A program made the position numbers and the translations under genes. A stretch of DNA of 64,000 nucleotides, taken from positions 1 to 64,000 of the forward strand of contig JAHOYZ010000012.1 of the NCBI GenBank assembly GCA_019038695.1, read 5' to 3'. This stretch comes from Candidatus Zixiibacteriota bacterium (GTDB lineage: Bacteria; Zixibacteria; MSB-5A5; GN15; FEB-12). The notes beneath the pieces were generated by a model. The model did no database searches, was not told the origin of the DNA, and was given only the letters and a program-made list of their open reading frames with translations. Below, piece after piece: positions 9,866 through 19,241 of the stretch; positions within the stretch are counted from its first letter, which is position 1; each line of letters opens with the position of its first letter.

Positions 9866-11009
9866 ACATTTGTGGGTATGGTTTGTACTTGCGGTCATGA
9901 TTGGCATGGGAGGAGTTTCCTGTATGACTTCAGAATTGAGTGACAAGGAGAAGAGCGATCTCAAGGATATTAGAAAATTCAATGCTGAGATCGGTCAACG
10001 GGGATGGCATGTCGAGGATAAACTCATTGAAGAACTGGACATTTCAGGCATTGTATTGAATCAGTCGTCTCTACGGGCTATTGAATTCAGCAATGTCACA
10101 TCCAGGGGTGCCAGAATCACCGGGTCGGAGCTCAAGGGGGTCAAATTCGCTTCCGGAGACTTCTCTAATTCACAGTTTGCAGATGTTCATTTCATTGAGT
10201 GCGAATTCGGAGGTGTATCGTTTGAGCGAAGCACATTCGACAACTGCTCTTTCGTAGACTGCAAAAGCGTTAGAGCAAGAATGAGCGATGCAGCCTTCAG
10301 AGGATGCTCATTTGACAATTGCTCTGATGAATCCGGTGTTTTCTCTCGGGTAGAATTCATTAACACCAGGATACTCAAACCGGACTGGCGCAACACAAGT
10401 CTCTATCATGCTAGATTCGACTCTACAGAGATTACAAACGGTAAATTGGAGCTGGTTGTCTTCGGAAATGCCAATATCGACGATTTGAGCATCTCCGAAT
10501 CGAGTATCATCTCCTGCAGCTTTGGTGAAAGTAATATCAGAAAACTTCAGTTCGACAAATGCGAAAGCAGGAGCGCCTCATTTGGGAAGGCGAATATCCA
10601 GCAGCTGATATTTGTTGGGTGCAACGGATTCAATGGCCTAAACATCATTAATAGCGACTGCCAGATGGTGACGATTGAAAATTGTGAAAACATGTCAGAG
10701 CCCAAGATATTCATTTCCAGAGTAGATAGTCTCTCGATAAGTAATTGCAGTATTGCTTACCTCTACTGTGTAGATTCTGAATTTAGATCCGGGGGACAAA
10801 TCAACGGCTGCAAGATATCGGGTGCTAACTTTCAGGGAGCGAAAATGACCGGCATCGCGATCAGCGACTCCGAATTCTCCGACTACCTGGTAATTTCAAA
10901 TGCTATTATCAAGAATCTCTCGCTGACGGGTGTGACATATATGAGTGGCATTGAGGTTGACAGTCAAAACGTTAATTACATTGAGTCTGATAGATTTGCG
11001 CCTTTGTAA
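9849..11009 (+). CDS. pentapeptide-repeat lipoprotein
   Basis: I place the start at a TTG at 9849, with GGAG 8 bases upstream, inside the end of the phosphoesterase gene; upstream codons in this frame lie deep in that gene. From there the product has a hydrophobic leader and a lipobox-like GGVSC, so it is probably lipid-anchored. The rest is a long series of degenerate pentapeptide repeats of the A(D/N)LXX kind ('SNSQFADVHFIECEFGGVSFERSTFDNCSF'-type units, broken in the middle), which fold as a right-handed quadrilateral beta-helix. Such proteins often act as binding scaffolds. Overlap with the upstream gene implies translational coupling and a shared role with the phosphoesterase. Confidence 0.75.
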   Translation: MKNTVRHLWVWFVLAVMIGMGGVSCMTSELSDKEKSDLKDIRKFNAEIGQRGWHVEDKLIEELDISGIVLNQSSLRAIEFSNVTSRGARITGSELKGVKFASGDFSNSQFADVHFIECEFGGVSFERSTFDNCSFVDCKSVRARMSDAAFRGCSFDNCSDESGVFSRVEFINTRILKPDWRNTSLYHARFDSTEITNGKLELVVFGNANIDDLSISESSIISCSFGESNIRKLQFDKCESRSASFGKANIQQLIFVGCNGFNGLNIINSDCQMVTIENCENMSEPKIFISRVDSLSISNCSIAYLYCVDSEFRSGGQINGCKISGANFQGAKMTGIAISDSEFSDYLVISNAIIKNLSLTGVTYMSGIEVDSQNVNYIESDRFAPL

Positions 11010-11350
11010 TAGGATGGGAGCATGAAGAGCAGGTGGGCTAATGAGGAAATTAAGAATGCAGTAGTGACTGAAGAGATTAGGCTGAAGCGACATAGTGAAG
11101 ACATATCATTTTAACCAATGAATGTTTCTTGTACGTGTATGTCTTCAGACAATCCGGACAAAGTGTAGTTGAAATCTAAGCCATAGTTTGAGCCCTGTCA
11201 ATTGTCCTTCTGTAATTCAACGTGATCCATTGCCTCTGTCCGATATCTGTTCATCCAACTGAGTTTCAAGTTAAATATCACAAGGAGAGACTCATACTGC
11301 GCCAATCGCAATTCGGCCGCAGGATTCATCGGTTTTGTCCCGGATTGGAG
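11010..11350. other. intergenic between convergent genes
   Basis: The region lies between the pentapeptide gene (plus) and the stop of the beta-helix dockerin gene (minus). I found no strong hairpin with a T-run, no RNA gene and no credible small reading frame. Confidence 0.4.
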
Positions 11351-14104
11351 CTAAGGACACGCTGGCGGTGCTGCAGCTCCGCCAAATAGATAGTTTACCA
11401 GGAAGGTCAGGTCGGCTATATTGATGCTGCCATCCCGGTTCATGTCTGCTGATTCCATTATAGGAGGAGGCGGACCACCGCTAAATAAGTAAGCGACGAA
11501 GTGTGTCAGATCAACAATGTTAATAGTACCGTCATCATTCATATCACCAGTCGTATGACCGACGATTGTAATGGTTCCGTCGACAGAGAAGCTCTCCAGG
11601 TCGTTGTACTCACCTGACACGTTGTGCAACTGGATGGTGGTATCAGCCAGCACTCCATAGGTAACAAGGAAATCTTCTACTGGGCACGTGATTTGGAAAA
11701 CGTCACCATCGAAATCCGGGTGCGATGCTAACAGCTCCCAGGAAGTTGGAGTGATAGTCGCATTTATCAGCACCGACGAGGGATCGATATCACCACAGAT
11801 GTATCCGCCATCGAGATTACCCAGACGGATGGTTGCCATCTCGGCGAACCGCAAACCCTGAAGAGGAAGCTGCATCAAGTCTGGTTCAATGGTAGTCATC
11901 TCCCCGGAGCAACCGACTCCATAGGCGCCTACCAGGGAATCACAAACGTTATATTCGGGTGCACAGGGTGAGGTCTCGAAGAGGTGGAAGTCGCCGGAGG
12001 TGGTATCACAAAACCAGGGGTCAGCCGAGAAGTTGCAGTAAACACCATATTGATCTGCAATGCAGTCGGTCCAGTCACCGCCCTGATTGCCATAAATGTC
12101 ACATAACCAGAAGAACGGGTAGGCGTAAGGGGAGAGGCATGCCACCGCCGCAGGTCCTTCGTTAAAAGCGATGAGGCACCGATCAAAAACTGGTGAGCAG
12201 TACGACGCGACGGCCACAGCACCACCATAGCTGTTGCTGTGGCCGTAGAACGTGCAGTTCCTGGCGTGGGGAGAGGCATTAGCCATGTACAGCGCCCCGC
12301 CATTGCTACCGGCGTGGTTATCATCAAAAGTGCAGAAGGTCAGGTAGGATGTGTCGGAGCTGTACATTGTGGTATCGTTGCTGAAAAAATGTATGGCGCC
12401 CCCATTAGCCATGGCGGTATTGCGTGATACAACGCAGTCGGAAAGTGAAACGGACGAACCGGTGAAGATACCACCGCCGTTGTTGCCTGCCGAGTTGCTA
12501 TCGAGCGTACACACCTCAAGGCGCAAAAGGGAATAAAGCTCAACGCAAGCTAAGGCGCCGCCCGAGTAGGCGTGGTTACCTCTAAGAACACAGTTGCGTA
12601 TGGTGGGGGAAGAGCCGTCACAAAACATTCCCCCGCCATTTTGAGACTCGAAATAGCCATTGACGATGGTAAGGCCTTCTATGAAGGTGGTCGAATCCTC
12701 TCCCTGATGAAGATAGAACCCCCGGTGTTCCTCAGACGCACTGCCTTCACAATCGATAATGGTCTGTTCGGGTCCTGAAACAGAAGTTAAGACAATGGCT
12801 TTGCCGCGCAGTTCGATATCACGATTGCCGACGCCGGAGTAGGTTCCCGGTTCCAGCAGAACCGTATCAAGAGTTGAGCAAGAGTCAACCGCGGCCTGGA
12901 TGTTGGGCGCATCGCCACTACCATCGGCAGATACTAACCACGCCCGCGCGGGCGTTCCACAGCCCACTCCCATCGCACCTATCAGCGTGCCGCAGCCGCT
13001 GAGAGCAGGAGAACCCGGCGAAATCTCGTCAATGTGATAGTCACCGGCGGCGGTATCGCAAAATAGTGGATCAGCTGAGATGTTGTTATTGTCGTTGTCT
13101 TGACCGGCGATGCAGTCAATCCAGTCCCCTCCAATGTTGCCATAGACATCGCAGCAAGCAAGTGTCGGGTAACAAGGTTCGCCTGTGTACTGGAGACACT
13201 TTACGGCCTGCCCCGGGCTGAAAGCAATGATGCAATTCTGTAGCGCAGGTGAGGACGAGCGTCCGCAGTAGATCCCTCCCCCGAAAAAAGTGCAGTTTGT
13301 CAATGTGGGTGAGCATGAGCGATAGAGCGTCAGATCGTTGCTATTAAAACCGGTATTACTGATAAAAACACAGTTCTCAAATATCGGAGAGCATTCAATC
13401 ACGCAGTAAATACCGCCGCTACCGCCCCAACTGAAATTGGTTTCGAAGCGACAGTCGGCTAAACTTGGAAAGGAGTTGTCCTGCATATAAATCGCCCCGC
13501 CGGAGTGTCGGGAGGTGTCACAATAAAACAGGCAACCTGACAGAACCGGCGAAGACTGATTACAATGCATGCCACCGCCCCATAAGTAGGCATAGTTGGT
13601 CTTGATGACGCAGTTAACCAGACTTGGTGAAGCGTCGTCACAGGAGATACCGCCGCCCATCATGGCCCAGGAGTCTTCAATGATGCAGTCAACGACGGTC
13701 GGGGAAGCGGAGTCGCAGAGCATGCCACCGCCATAGGTGATGGTGGTGTCATCAATGTACATGTACCCGTTGCGAATTGTAAAGCCCTGTACCACGGTCA
13801 TGAAGTCCTCACCCGTGTTGAAAATGAACCCACGGTGTGGGTTTGTGGAATCGCCTTCGCAATCGATGATAGTCAACTCCGGGCCACTCAAGGATTTCAG
13901 TACTACGGCCCTGCCGCCAAAGTTGATGTCGCGGTTACCATCGCCGGTGTATACGCCGTCCGCAACGAGGATGGTATCAAGATACTCTTCTGCGGAGTCT
14001 ATTCCTGACTGGATGGTTGGTTGATCGGCCGGCACATGTATTATGGTTGCCTGGACAGGGGCCACAATCAACATCATTACTGTTAAGACTAGAATTCGCT
14101 TCAT
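11351..14104 (-). CDS. secreted tandem beta-helix protein with C-terminal dockerin
   Basis: The start at 14104 opens a signal peptide (MKRILVLTVMMLIVAPVQA) and has GAGAGGAA upstream; the longer frame to 14227 is unlikely. The mature protein has two homologous right-handed parallel beta-helix modules of about 370 residues. Each begins with the 'P(A)DQPTIQxGID' or 'DAPNIQAAVDSC' type motif, followed by 'SGPExTIIDCEG', and each contains many 'GGGM.C..SSP.l.nC' rungs. A short Ig-like segment and two dockerin repeats follow ('DMNDDGTINIVDLTHFV', 'DMNRDGSINIADLTFLV'), and the protein ends in ACP. This is the family layout of exported adhesin or polysaccharide-associated proteins; no catalytic residues stand out. 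It probably binds or processes a surface polymer. Confidence 0.88.
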   Translation of the reverse strand: MKRILVLTVMMLIVAPVQATIIHVPADQPTIQSGIDSAEEYLDTILVADGVYTGDGNRDINFGGRAVVLKSLSGPELTIIDCEGDSTNPHRGFIFNTGEDFMTVVQGFTIRNGYMYIDDTTITYGGGMLCDSASPTVVDCIIEDSWAMMGGGISCDDASPSLVNCVIKTNYAYLWGGGMHCNQSSPVLSGCLFYCDTSRHSGGAIYMQDNSFPSLADCRFETNFSWGGSGGIYCVIECSPIFENCVFISNTGFNSNDLTLYRSCSPTLTNCTFFGGGIYCGRSSSPALQNCIIAFSPGQAVKCLQYTGEPCYPTLACCDVYGNIGGDWIDCIAGQDNDNNNISADPLFCDTAAGDYHIDEISPGSPALSGCGTLIGAMGVGCGTPARAWLVSADGSGDAPNIQAAVDSCSTLDTVLLEPGTYSGVGNRDIELRGKAIVLTSVSGPEQTIIDCEGSASEEHRGFYLHQGEDSTTFIEGLTIVNGYFESQNGGGMFCDGSSPTIRNCVLRGNHAYSGGALACVELYSLLRLEVCTLDSNSAGNNGGGIFTGSSVSLSDCVVSRNTAMANGGAIHFFSNDTTMYSSDTSYLTFCTFDDNHAGSNGGALYMANASPHARNCTFYGHSNSYGGAVAVASYCSPVFDRCLIAFNEGPAAVACLSPYAYPFFWLCDIYGNQGGDWTDCIADQYGVYCNFSADPWFCDTTSGDFHLFETSPCAPEYNVCDSLVGAYGVGCSGEMTTIEPDLMQLPLQGLRFAEMATIRLGNLDGGYICGDIDPSSVLINATITPTSWELLASHPDFDGDVFQITCPVEDFLVTYGVLADTTIQLHNVSGEYNDLESFSVDGTITIVGHTTGDMNDDGTINIVDLTHFVAYLFSGGPPPPIMESADMNRDGSINIADLTFLVNYLFGGAAAPPACP

Positions 14105-14341
14105 CTCTACGTTCCTCTCCTGATTATGATCGCCAGAGAGGCGCTCTTGGGGTACACCCAATAATATACATAGGAGAACGTATTGGGGCAAACGGAAACT
14201 GACTACCCCTCGATAGAGAAATGTCACACAGTGTGAGAGGTTCTGTGAGTGTGAGTAGCGACTATTTTGTTAGAAATCGGGGAGGAAAAGCTTCTAGTCT
14301 ATGTCATAAGATTATGTAGCACAATAATTTACATAATAATG

Positions 14342-14426
14342 CGGAGGAGGTAGGATTCGAACCCACGGTACCTTGCGGTACAACGGTTTTCAAGACCGCC
14401 GCTTTCGACCTCTCAGCCACTCCTCC
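14342..14426 (-). tRNA. tRNA-Ser(UGA)
   Basis: Read on the minus strand the gene starts GGAGGAG and ends CTCCTCC plus a G discriminator, giving a 7-bp acceptor stem. The anticodon loop CTTGAAA carries UGA. A long variable arm (TACCGCAAGGTA) and the GTTCGAATC T-loop fit class II tRNA-Ser. CCA is not encoded. Confidence 0.97.
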
Positions 14427-14667
14427 GGACAAATACTGTCACACACTGTTTGTCGGTCCCATTATGCATCTCTTGAATGCCATCATCAGGAACCAACACA
14501 CCGTGTGTCAAGGTCGGTAAGATCACCGATCAATAGCTGGTCGTCAAGTCTTTTGGGCGGCGGTGCCACCTCTTACTCCTGAGTTCGAAAGATAATCTGG
14601 GGATCATAAGAAGGCGGGCGCCCGAAAAGGACACCCGACAGAATACTTCGCCAATTCAATCTGCGAA

Positions 14668-14685
14668 GGCGGTTCAGTAACCGCC
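14668..14685. terminator. stem-loop beside the lipoprotein gene
   Basis: GGCGGTT and AACCGCC form a perfect 7-bp stem around a CAGT loop, just past the stop of the minus-strand lipoprotein gene. A T-run follows only on the plus strand (14692-14696), so termination of the minus-strand transcript is uncertain. Confidence 0.35.
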
Positions 14686-14694
14686 GCGAGGTTT

Positions 14695-15600
14695 TTATGC
14701 CGACGGGCCGCAGTCGAGAGTCTCGGTAGTTGTCCAGGTAGTTGTACCATCACTGATGGTTACCGTTATCGTCCTGTTGCCGTTGACAACTGCCGTCATT
14801 GTCCACGTGCCGTCGATATTGAGTTGATCCCATCCAATTGGGCTGTCCCCAGTGCAATCCATGTCAATTGCCATGGTGACCGAAATCGTTCCATCCAGAG
14901 GGCAGTCGTCACCCCCATTTAGTAACAGTTCGAGTCCGTCAACAGTTGTTACAGAAGCCATCTCCAGTTCGCAGGTTGTGACGTCATCGGCCCAGGCGAT
15001 AGCGATTGTGTCGTGAGCCGTGCCGTCGATGGTGGCCACGCTGTCGGTATCGGTTACATTCACCTCGAAATCTACACGGTGGTGGCTGCCAATTGTAGTG
15101 CCATTGTTGGTCTCTCCATTGACGTGAGCGCGCACTTTCACACCGTTAAATACGAGGGGCATTATTTCCATCGTGAGCGGCGTTCCGTCATTAAGAAGCT
15201 GAATCGAGTCGATACCGTTGATATTGATGGTGTCGAAACCGTCAATGATGGTGCCATGGAATATAAAGACATACCAATATTCAGGAGTGAACAGGAAACT
15301 GTCGACTAAGGTAATCTCGATTTCGTCCGAGCCATCACCAAGGGCCGCGAGTGGGGTGGATTTCGACGGCGACATCGTAATACCCTCGATTTCGTCCAGA
15401 AGGGCCAGCGACATATTTAGAGAGATGTCGAAGCTTGAAAAGATGTCCTCCCCGAAGGCCGAATCCACGAACTGGAAATTGGCCGCAGTTGTATCTCCCT
15501 GTTGATTCGAAACGGGGTCCTTGGAACTGTCACAGCCGGTTCCCATCATCAACAGAACCAAGCCAGTGAGAATCGCCATCAAAAAAATTATGCGTTTCAC
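14695..15600 (-). CDS. hypothetical lipoprotein (301 aa)
   Basis: The gene starts with a GTG at 15600, with GGAGG 7 bases upstream. The N-terminus is a lipoprotein signal (MKRIIFLMAILTGLVLLMMG, then TGC), so it is probably anchored in the outer membrane or the outer face of the inner membrane. The mature part is acidic and Thr/Asp-rich with many short beta strands ('GTWTMTAVVNGNRTITVTI'). It has paired cysteines near residues 210, 232, 250 and 296 that could form disulfides. I do not recognise a family. Proteins of this composition are common unannotated surface lipoproteins in FCB-group genomes. Confidence 0.75.
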   Translation of the reverse strand: MKRIIFLMAILTGLVLLMMGTGCDSSKDPVSNQQGDTTAANFQFVDSAFGEDIFSSFDISLNMSLALLDEIEGITMSPSKSTPLAALGDGSDEIEITLVDSFLFTPEYWYVFIFHGTIIDGFDTININGIDSIQLLNDGTPLTMEIMPLVFNGVKVRAHVNGETNNGTTIGSHHRVDFEVNVTDTDSVATIDGTAHDTIAIAWADDVTTCELEMASVTTVDGLELLLNGGDDCPLDGTISVTMAIDMDCTGDSPIGWDQLNIDGTWTMTAVVNGNRTITVTISDGTTTWTTTETLDCGPSA

Positions 15601-15709
15601 AACTAGTCCTCCATATTCAACAATTCATTTCTATCCGATATTTCTCTAATCGGTTACTCACTGGTCGAGAATTAGAAAATAATGATCGCTGGTCAGAAAT
15701 GTTCGATCT

Positions 15710-16915
15710 TCAGTCTTGTTTGGCCTGTGGTCCGCCATAGAGCCCGATATGTGAGGCTGAACCGTCGATGTTGTAAATCAGGCTGTCACCAGCGTTCAGT
15801 CCTGGAGATCCGGCTTGAAGATGAAAATCTCCATCTCCAACGAAGAGGGGGTCAACATTCAAGTTGCCGTTTAGGCCGGTCTGGTTCCAGATAGCCTCAT
15901 ATTCGCCTGCCACGTTGTTGAAGACGATATTATTTCTAAAATCCCATTTGGCCCAATCGCCATAATTCCAGACTCCGACACAAGGACAGACCCACTGCTC
16001 CCGCCAACCGTTCTCAATCACAATGTTATTGACTATGCGACCCCTGCTTTCCGTTGACCAGGGAGCGATGCCGCAATTGCCGTTGTGGTACACAACGTTG
16101 TTGACCATATCCATATAGGCTTGCCCGGTGGCGATCATGCCCCAACCCAGGTTATTATGAATCAAGTTGTTGCGGGCAATAACCCACGAAGTACCAAAAG
16201 CACCGATACCTTTCCAATAGCCGGTTACTTCGTTGCGATATGCGGTGCAGGTGGCATCCCATGTCACGCCGATTGCTGCTCCGCGGCCGTCCTTGATCAG
16301 GCAGTCAGTAATCACTGCCGATGCTCCCCGGTAGAGTGCTATGCCATCCCACCCGTTGTTCTCGATCGTGCAGTTTCGAATCTCAAGCTCGGCTCCTTCG
16401 CGACCGAATATGCCCCCGATTCCAACTACGACGGTGTCGAGCCGGTGATCGTTGTCGCGGACATTGACTTCGGTGATTTCCACTTGCGAACGACGTACAA
16501 CTATTCCGGCGTTAGTTGCCATACCGTCAGGATCACGACGACCTCCGGTTATGGTTAGATTCGAAATCCTGAGCGATGGACAGTCTTCAATGTACAACCC
16601 GTAACCTGCACCGGTTATCAGCTTCGTACCGGTTCGGTCAGCCCCGCGGATTACCAGTGATTTGCCGCGAATAACGAAACCGACTGAGGCTCTGACTACC
16701 GTCTGTGGATCAGGGCAGTTGCCACAAAGAGAATCTTCAAATGGTGAAGGTCTCGAAGAGAACTCCTTGGCCGCCAGGAGAAGGGTGTCCCCGTTTCGGG
16801 CGTAATTTATGACGGACTGAAGATCGGACCCGCGCTTGACGGTTAGGGTGGCGGCTATGGCAGACTGCACCACCAGAAGCAGACTGATTCCATAAACTAT
16901 GAGTATCTTGAACAT
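15710..16915 (-). CDS. exported NosD-like right-handed beta-helix protein
   Basis: A signal peptide (MFKILIVYGISLLLVVQSAIA) precedes a right-handed beta-helix of the pectate-lyase/NosD type. It opens with 'VKRGSDLQSVINYARNGDTLLL', followed by regular rungs with 'NxI..N' ladders such as 'NNLIHNN', 'NNVVYHN' and 'NNIVIEN'. It ends with the usual cap 'NLNVDPLFVGDGDFHLQAGSPGLNAG'. About 400 residues is normal for the family. It shares the fold with the dockerin beta-helix protein at 11.4-14.1 kb but has no dockerin, so it may be free in the periplasm or secreted. A polysaccharide-binding or lyase role is possible but not shown. Confidence 0.85.
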   Translation of the reverse strand: MFKILIVYGISLLLVVQSAIAATLTVKRGSDLQSVINYARNGDTLLLAAKEFSSRPSPFEDSLCGNCPDPQTVVRASVGFVIRGKSLVIRGADRTGTKLITGAGYGLYIEDCPSLRISNLTITGGRRDPDGMATNAGIVVRRSQVEITEVNVRDNDHRLDTVVVGIGGIFGREGAELEIRNCTIENNGWDGIALYRGASAVITDCLIKDGRGAAIGVTWDATCTAYRNEVTGYWKGIGAFGTSWVIARNNLIHNNLGWGMIATGQAYMDMVNNVVYHNGNCGIAPWSTESRGRIVNNIVIENGWREQWVCPCVGVWNYGDWAKWDFRNNIVFNNVAGEYEAIWNQTGLNGNLNVDPLFVGDGDFHLQAGSPGLNAGDSLIYNIDGSASHIGLYGGPQAKQD

Positions 16916-17021
16916 AATCTAAAGAAGTGGCCGAATTGCGCCTGATAGCAAGGAAAAAAGAAGCCGCGACTGACCTCAATCCTTTCCCCAGGTTCGATTC
17001 TGATGCATCTTGATACTTATA

Positions 17022-18128
17022 ATGAAAAGCAAGAAAGCTGCCATACTGTTATCGCGCCAGCCTCTCCACCCGAACGGCAATGCCGGCTGGGTTCGGCAGG
17101 TGATCAAGGCAGTCCAGTGGGTTCGTGATCATGATCTGACGCTGGTGACATCGATAGGGCTTCAGACCTGGGAGCTGATCACCACCTTTGGGGCGGAACT
17201 CGATCTCAGGCAGGAGATACTGATCCCGGCTGCCAATGAGTCGGATTTCGCTCGGTTGCAATCCTGGACTCTGGAGCAGTTCACTTTTGACCAGACTCGC
17301 ACTCGGATTCGACCTGTAATTCTGTCTGAAGGGGGAGAAGTCACGAATCTATCTGTGCAACGTGATAGGGCGGTTGTTGATACGGCCGATACTCTGGTGC
17401 CAATCTCGGTCAGATCCGGCGGCAACATGTCTCGGCTCATCTCAGAGGGTTATTCGGCAGGGAAGGAAATCATGTCTTCTATGCAGATAGTGTATCAGCG
17501 CCGTTCGAGTCGTTTGAAGTATAAGATCATTCATGATCATCTTAACTCGGAATTGGACAGGTTCGGCCGCAAGTACCTGGTCCACTGGACCCGTTCGTCA
17601 AATGGTCCCTGGCCAGATGAACGAGTAGTCGATTATTGGCGAGCAGTAGTAGATTCTAAGACACATCCTCGATCTGCCTTTGATACGTTGCAACATATCG
17701 TATCCACTCGCAAGATTATTGCTTCACCACGACATATGCCGGGAGGTGTGGCAACGGTATCAATGACTGGTCTGGATCCGGAAAAGGCACTGGCATTGAT
17801 GCGATGGCGCGCCCGGTATCACGAGATGTCTTTCGAACCATACGGATTAGCTATTGATCGCGATTTCGCACTGGCTCACGGTGTGGTTCCGGTCGTGTAC
17901 TACGAGAAAAAATCAAGTCAGTCGGAAGCAAGGGAGAATGCCTGGCAATTCCAGTCACGAGGTCATAAGACTGACTGGCGGGTGGAAGAAGAATTCCGGT
18001 GTCGCGGCGATTTCGATCTGTCCGGTATACCGCCCGACAAGCTGCTGGCGATTTGTTACCGACCCGATGAGTCAACGCGGTTGGAATCAACGTCGGGAAT
18101 CAGGACAATATCGATCCTGGCGCGATAG
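17022..18128 (+). CDS. hypothetical protein with DprA/SLOG-like N-terminus
   Basis: I take the ATG at 17022; an upstream TTG at 17010 is in frame and no good ribosome-binding site decides between them. The first 150 residues resemble the Rossmann-like DprA/LOG fold: an 'AAILLSRQPLHPNGNAGW' opening, 'LTLVTSIGLQTWELI', then 'ADTLVPISVRSGGNMSRLI', close to the nucleotide-binding 'SGG' pattern of that superfamily. The C-terminal half is a separate, unrecognised domain ending in 'DWRVEEEFRCRGDFDLS', similar in flavour to DUF2971-type 'kWRyEkEWR' sequences. It is divergent from the beta-helix gene and 117 bp before trpS. A link to nucleotide sensing is a guess from the fold alone. Confidence 0.6.
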   Translation: MKSKKAAILLSRQPLHPNGNAGWVRQVIKAVQWVRDHDLTLVTSIGLQTWELITTFGAELDLRQEILIPAANESDFARLQSWTLEQFTFDQTRTRIRPVILSEGGEVTNLSVQRDRAVVDTADTLVPISVRSGGNMSRLISEGYSAGKEIMSSMQIVYQRRSSRLKYKIIHDHLNSELDRFGRKYLVHWTRSSNGPWPDERVVDYWRAVVDSKTHPRSAFDTLQHIVSTRKIIASPRHMPGGVATVSMTGLDPEKALALMRWRARYHEMSFEPYGLAIDRDFALAHGVVPVVYYEKKSSQSEARENAWQFQSRGHKTDWRVEEEFRCRGDFDLSGIPPDKLLAICYRPDESTRLESTSGIRTISILAR

Positions 18129-18245
18129 GGGCTGCTATATAGCCACGATTCAACTGGACTCCTTAAAAAGTTTTATTTGATTTCGATCCCAACTCTGGAT
18201 AACATCTAAAGCTGGTAGAAAGGTGTATTATATGGGAATACTTCT

Positions 18246-19241
18246 GTGACTGACACAAACAAAAATGGCCGCCAGGTTATCCTTTCCGGGATGCAACCGA
18301 CCGGCAGACTCCATATCGGGAATCTTGAGGGCGCCCTGCGCAACTGGGTCATGTTGCAACAGGAATATGAGATGTACTGTTGTATCGTGGATCTGCACGC
18401 GTTGACGGCCGACTATAAGGAACCGGGAGTGCTGAAGGATCGGATTTTCCAGATGACCATTGATTTTCTATCTGCTGGTCTCGATCCGCAACAGTGCGCC
18501 ATCTTCATCCAGTCGGAGGTACCCGAGCACGTCGAATTGCATTGGATATTCTCCACGATGATCACAGTACCTACACTGATGCGGCTGCCAACGTACATTG
18601 AGAAAAAGGACACGCTCGATTCGTATGGTTTTCTCGGGTATCCTGTTTTACAGGCGGCGGATATCTGTATCTATGACGCTGACAAAGTGCCGGTCGGTAA
18701 GGATCAGGAGAAACATATTTGGCTCGCCGGCGATTTGGCAAAGCGGTTCAACCACTACTATGGTCCGACGCTGAAAGAACCGGAAGGGTTGTTTAGAGAC
18801 ATTCCGCTAATTCCCGGGTCTGATAACCGCAAGATGTCAAAGTCCTATGACAACCACATTCCGATAGATTACTCGCCGGAAGACACTATCAAGCGTATTC
18901 GCGGTTTCTATACTGATGAGAAGAAACTACGAAAAGGGGACCCGGGTCGACCAGAACAATGCCCGGTGTTCCTGCTGCATCGCATCTATACTCAAAACGC
19001 CGAAGAAGAACTGGCAGTTCCATGCCGGACGGGTGAACTTGGATGTGTCGATTGCAAGATGCGCCTCGCAGATAATATGAACAGCGCCCTGGCGCCAATA
19101 CGTGACAAACGTGCCGAACTGGAGAAAACTCCGGACTACGTCTGGGATGTACTCAAGGATGGCCGCGACCGCGCCAGGATTCGAACTGGAGGCGTGATGG
19201 ACCGAGTGCGTGTGGCTATGAAGATGAACTACCGAGGATGA
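18246..19241 (+). CDS. trpS: tryptophanyl-tRNA synthetase
   Basis: Charges tRNA-Trp with tryptophan in the cytosol. The class I signatures are present: 'TGRLHIGN' (HIGH motif, about residue 20-27) and 'KMSKSYDN' (KMSKS motif, about 196). At 331 residues it has the standard length for the short bacterial form. It starts with GTG at 18246; the ATG a little upstream is out of frame. The gene overlaps scpA by 4 bp (ATGA), so trpS, scpA and scpB form one operon, an arrangement seen in several bacterial phyla. Confidence 0.97.
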   Translation: MTDTNKNGRQVILSGMQPTGRLHIGNLEGALRNWVMLQQEYEMYCCIVDLHALTADYKEPGVLKDRIFQMTIDFLSAGLDPQQCAIFIQSEVPEHVELHWIFSTMITVPTLMRLPTYIEKKDTLDSYGFLGYPVLQAADICIYDADKVPVGKDQEKHIWLAGDLAKRFNHYYGPTLKEPEGLFRDIPLIPGSDNRKMSKSYDNHIPIDYSPEDTIKRIRGFYTDEKKLRKGDPGRPEQCPVFLLHRIYTQNAEEELAVPCRTGELGCVDCKMRLADNMNSALAPIRDKRAELEKTPDYVWDVLKDGRDRARIRTGGVMDRVRVAMKMNYRG

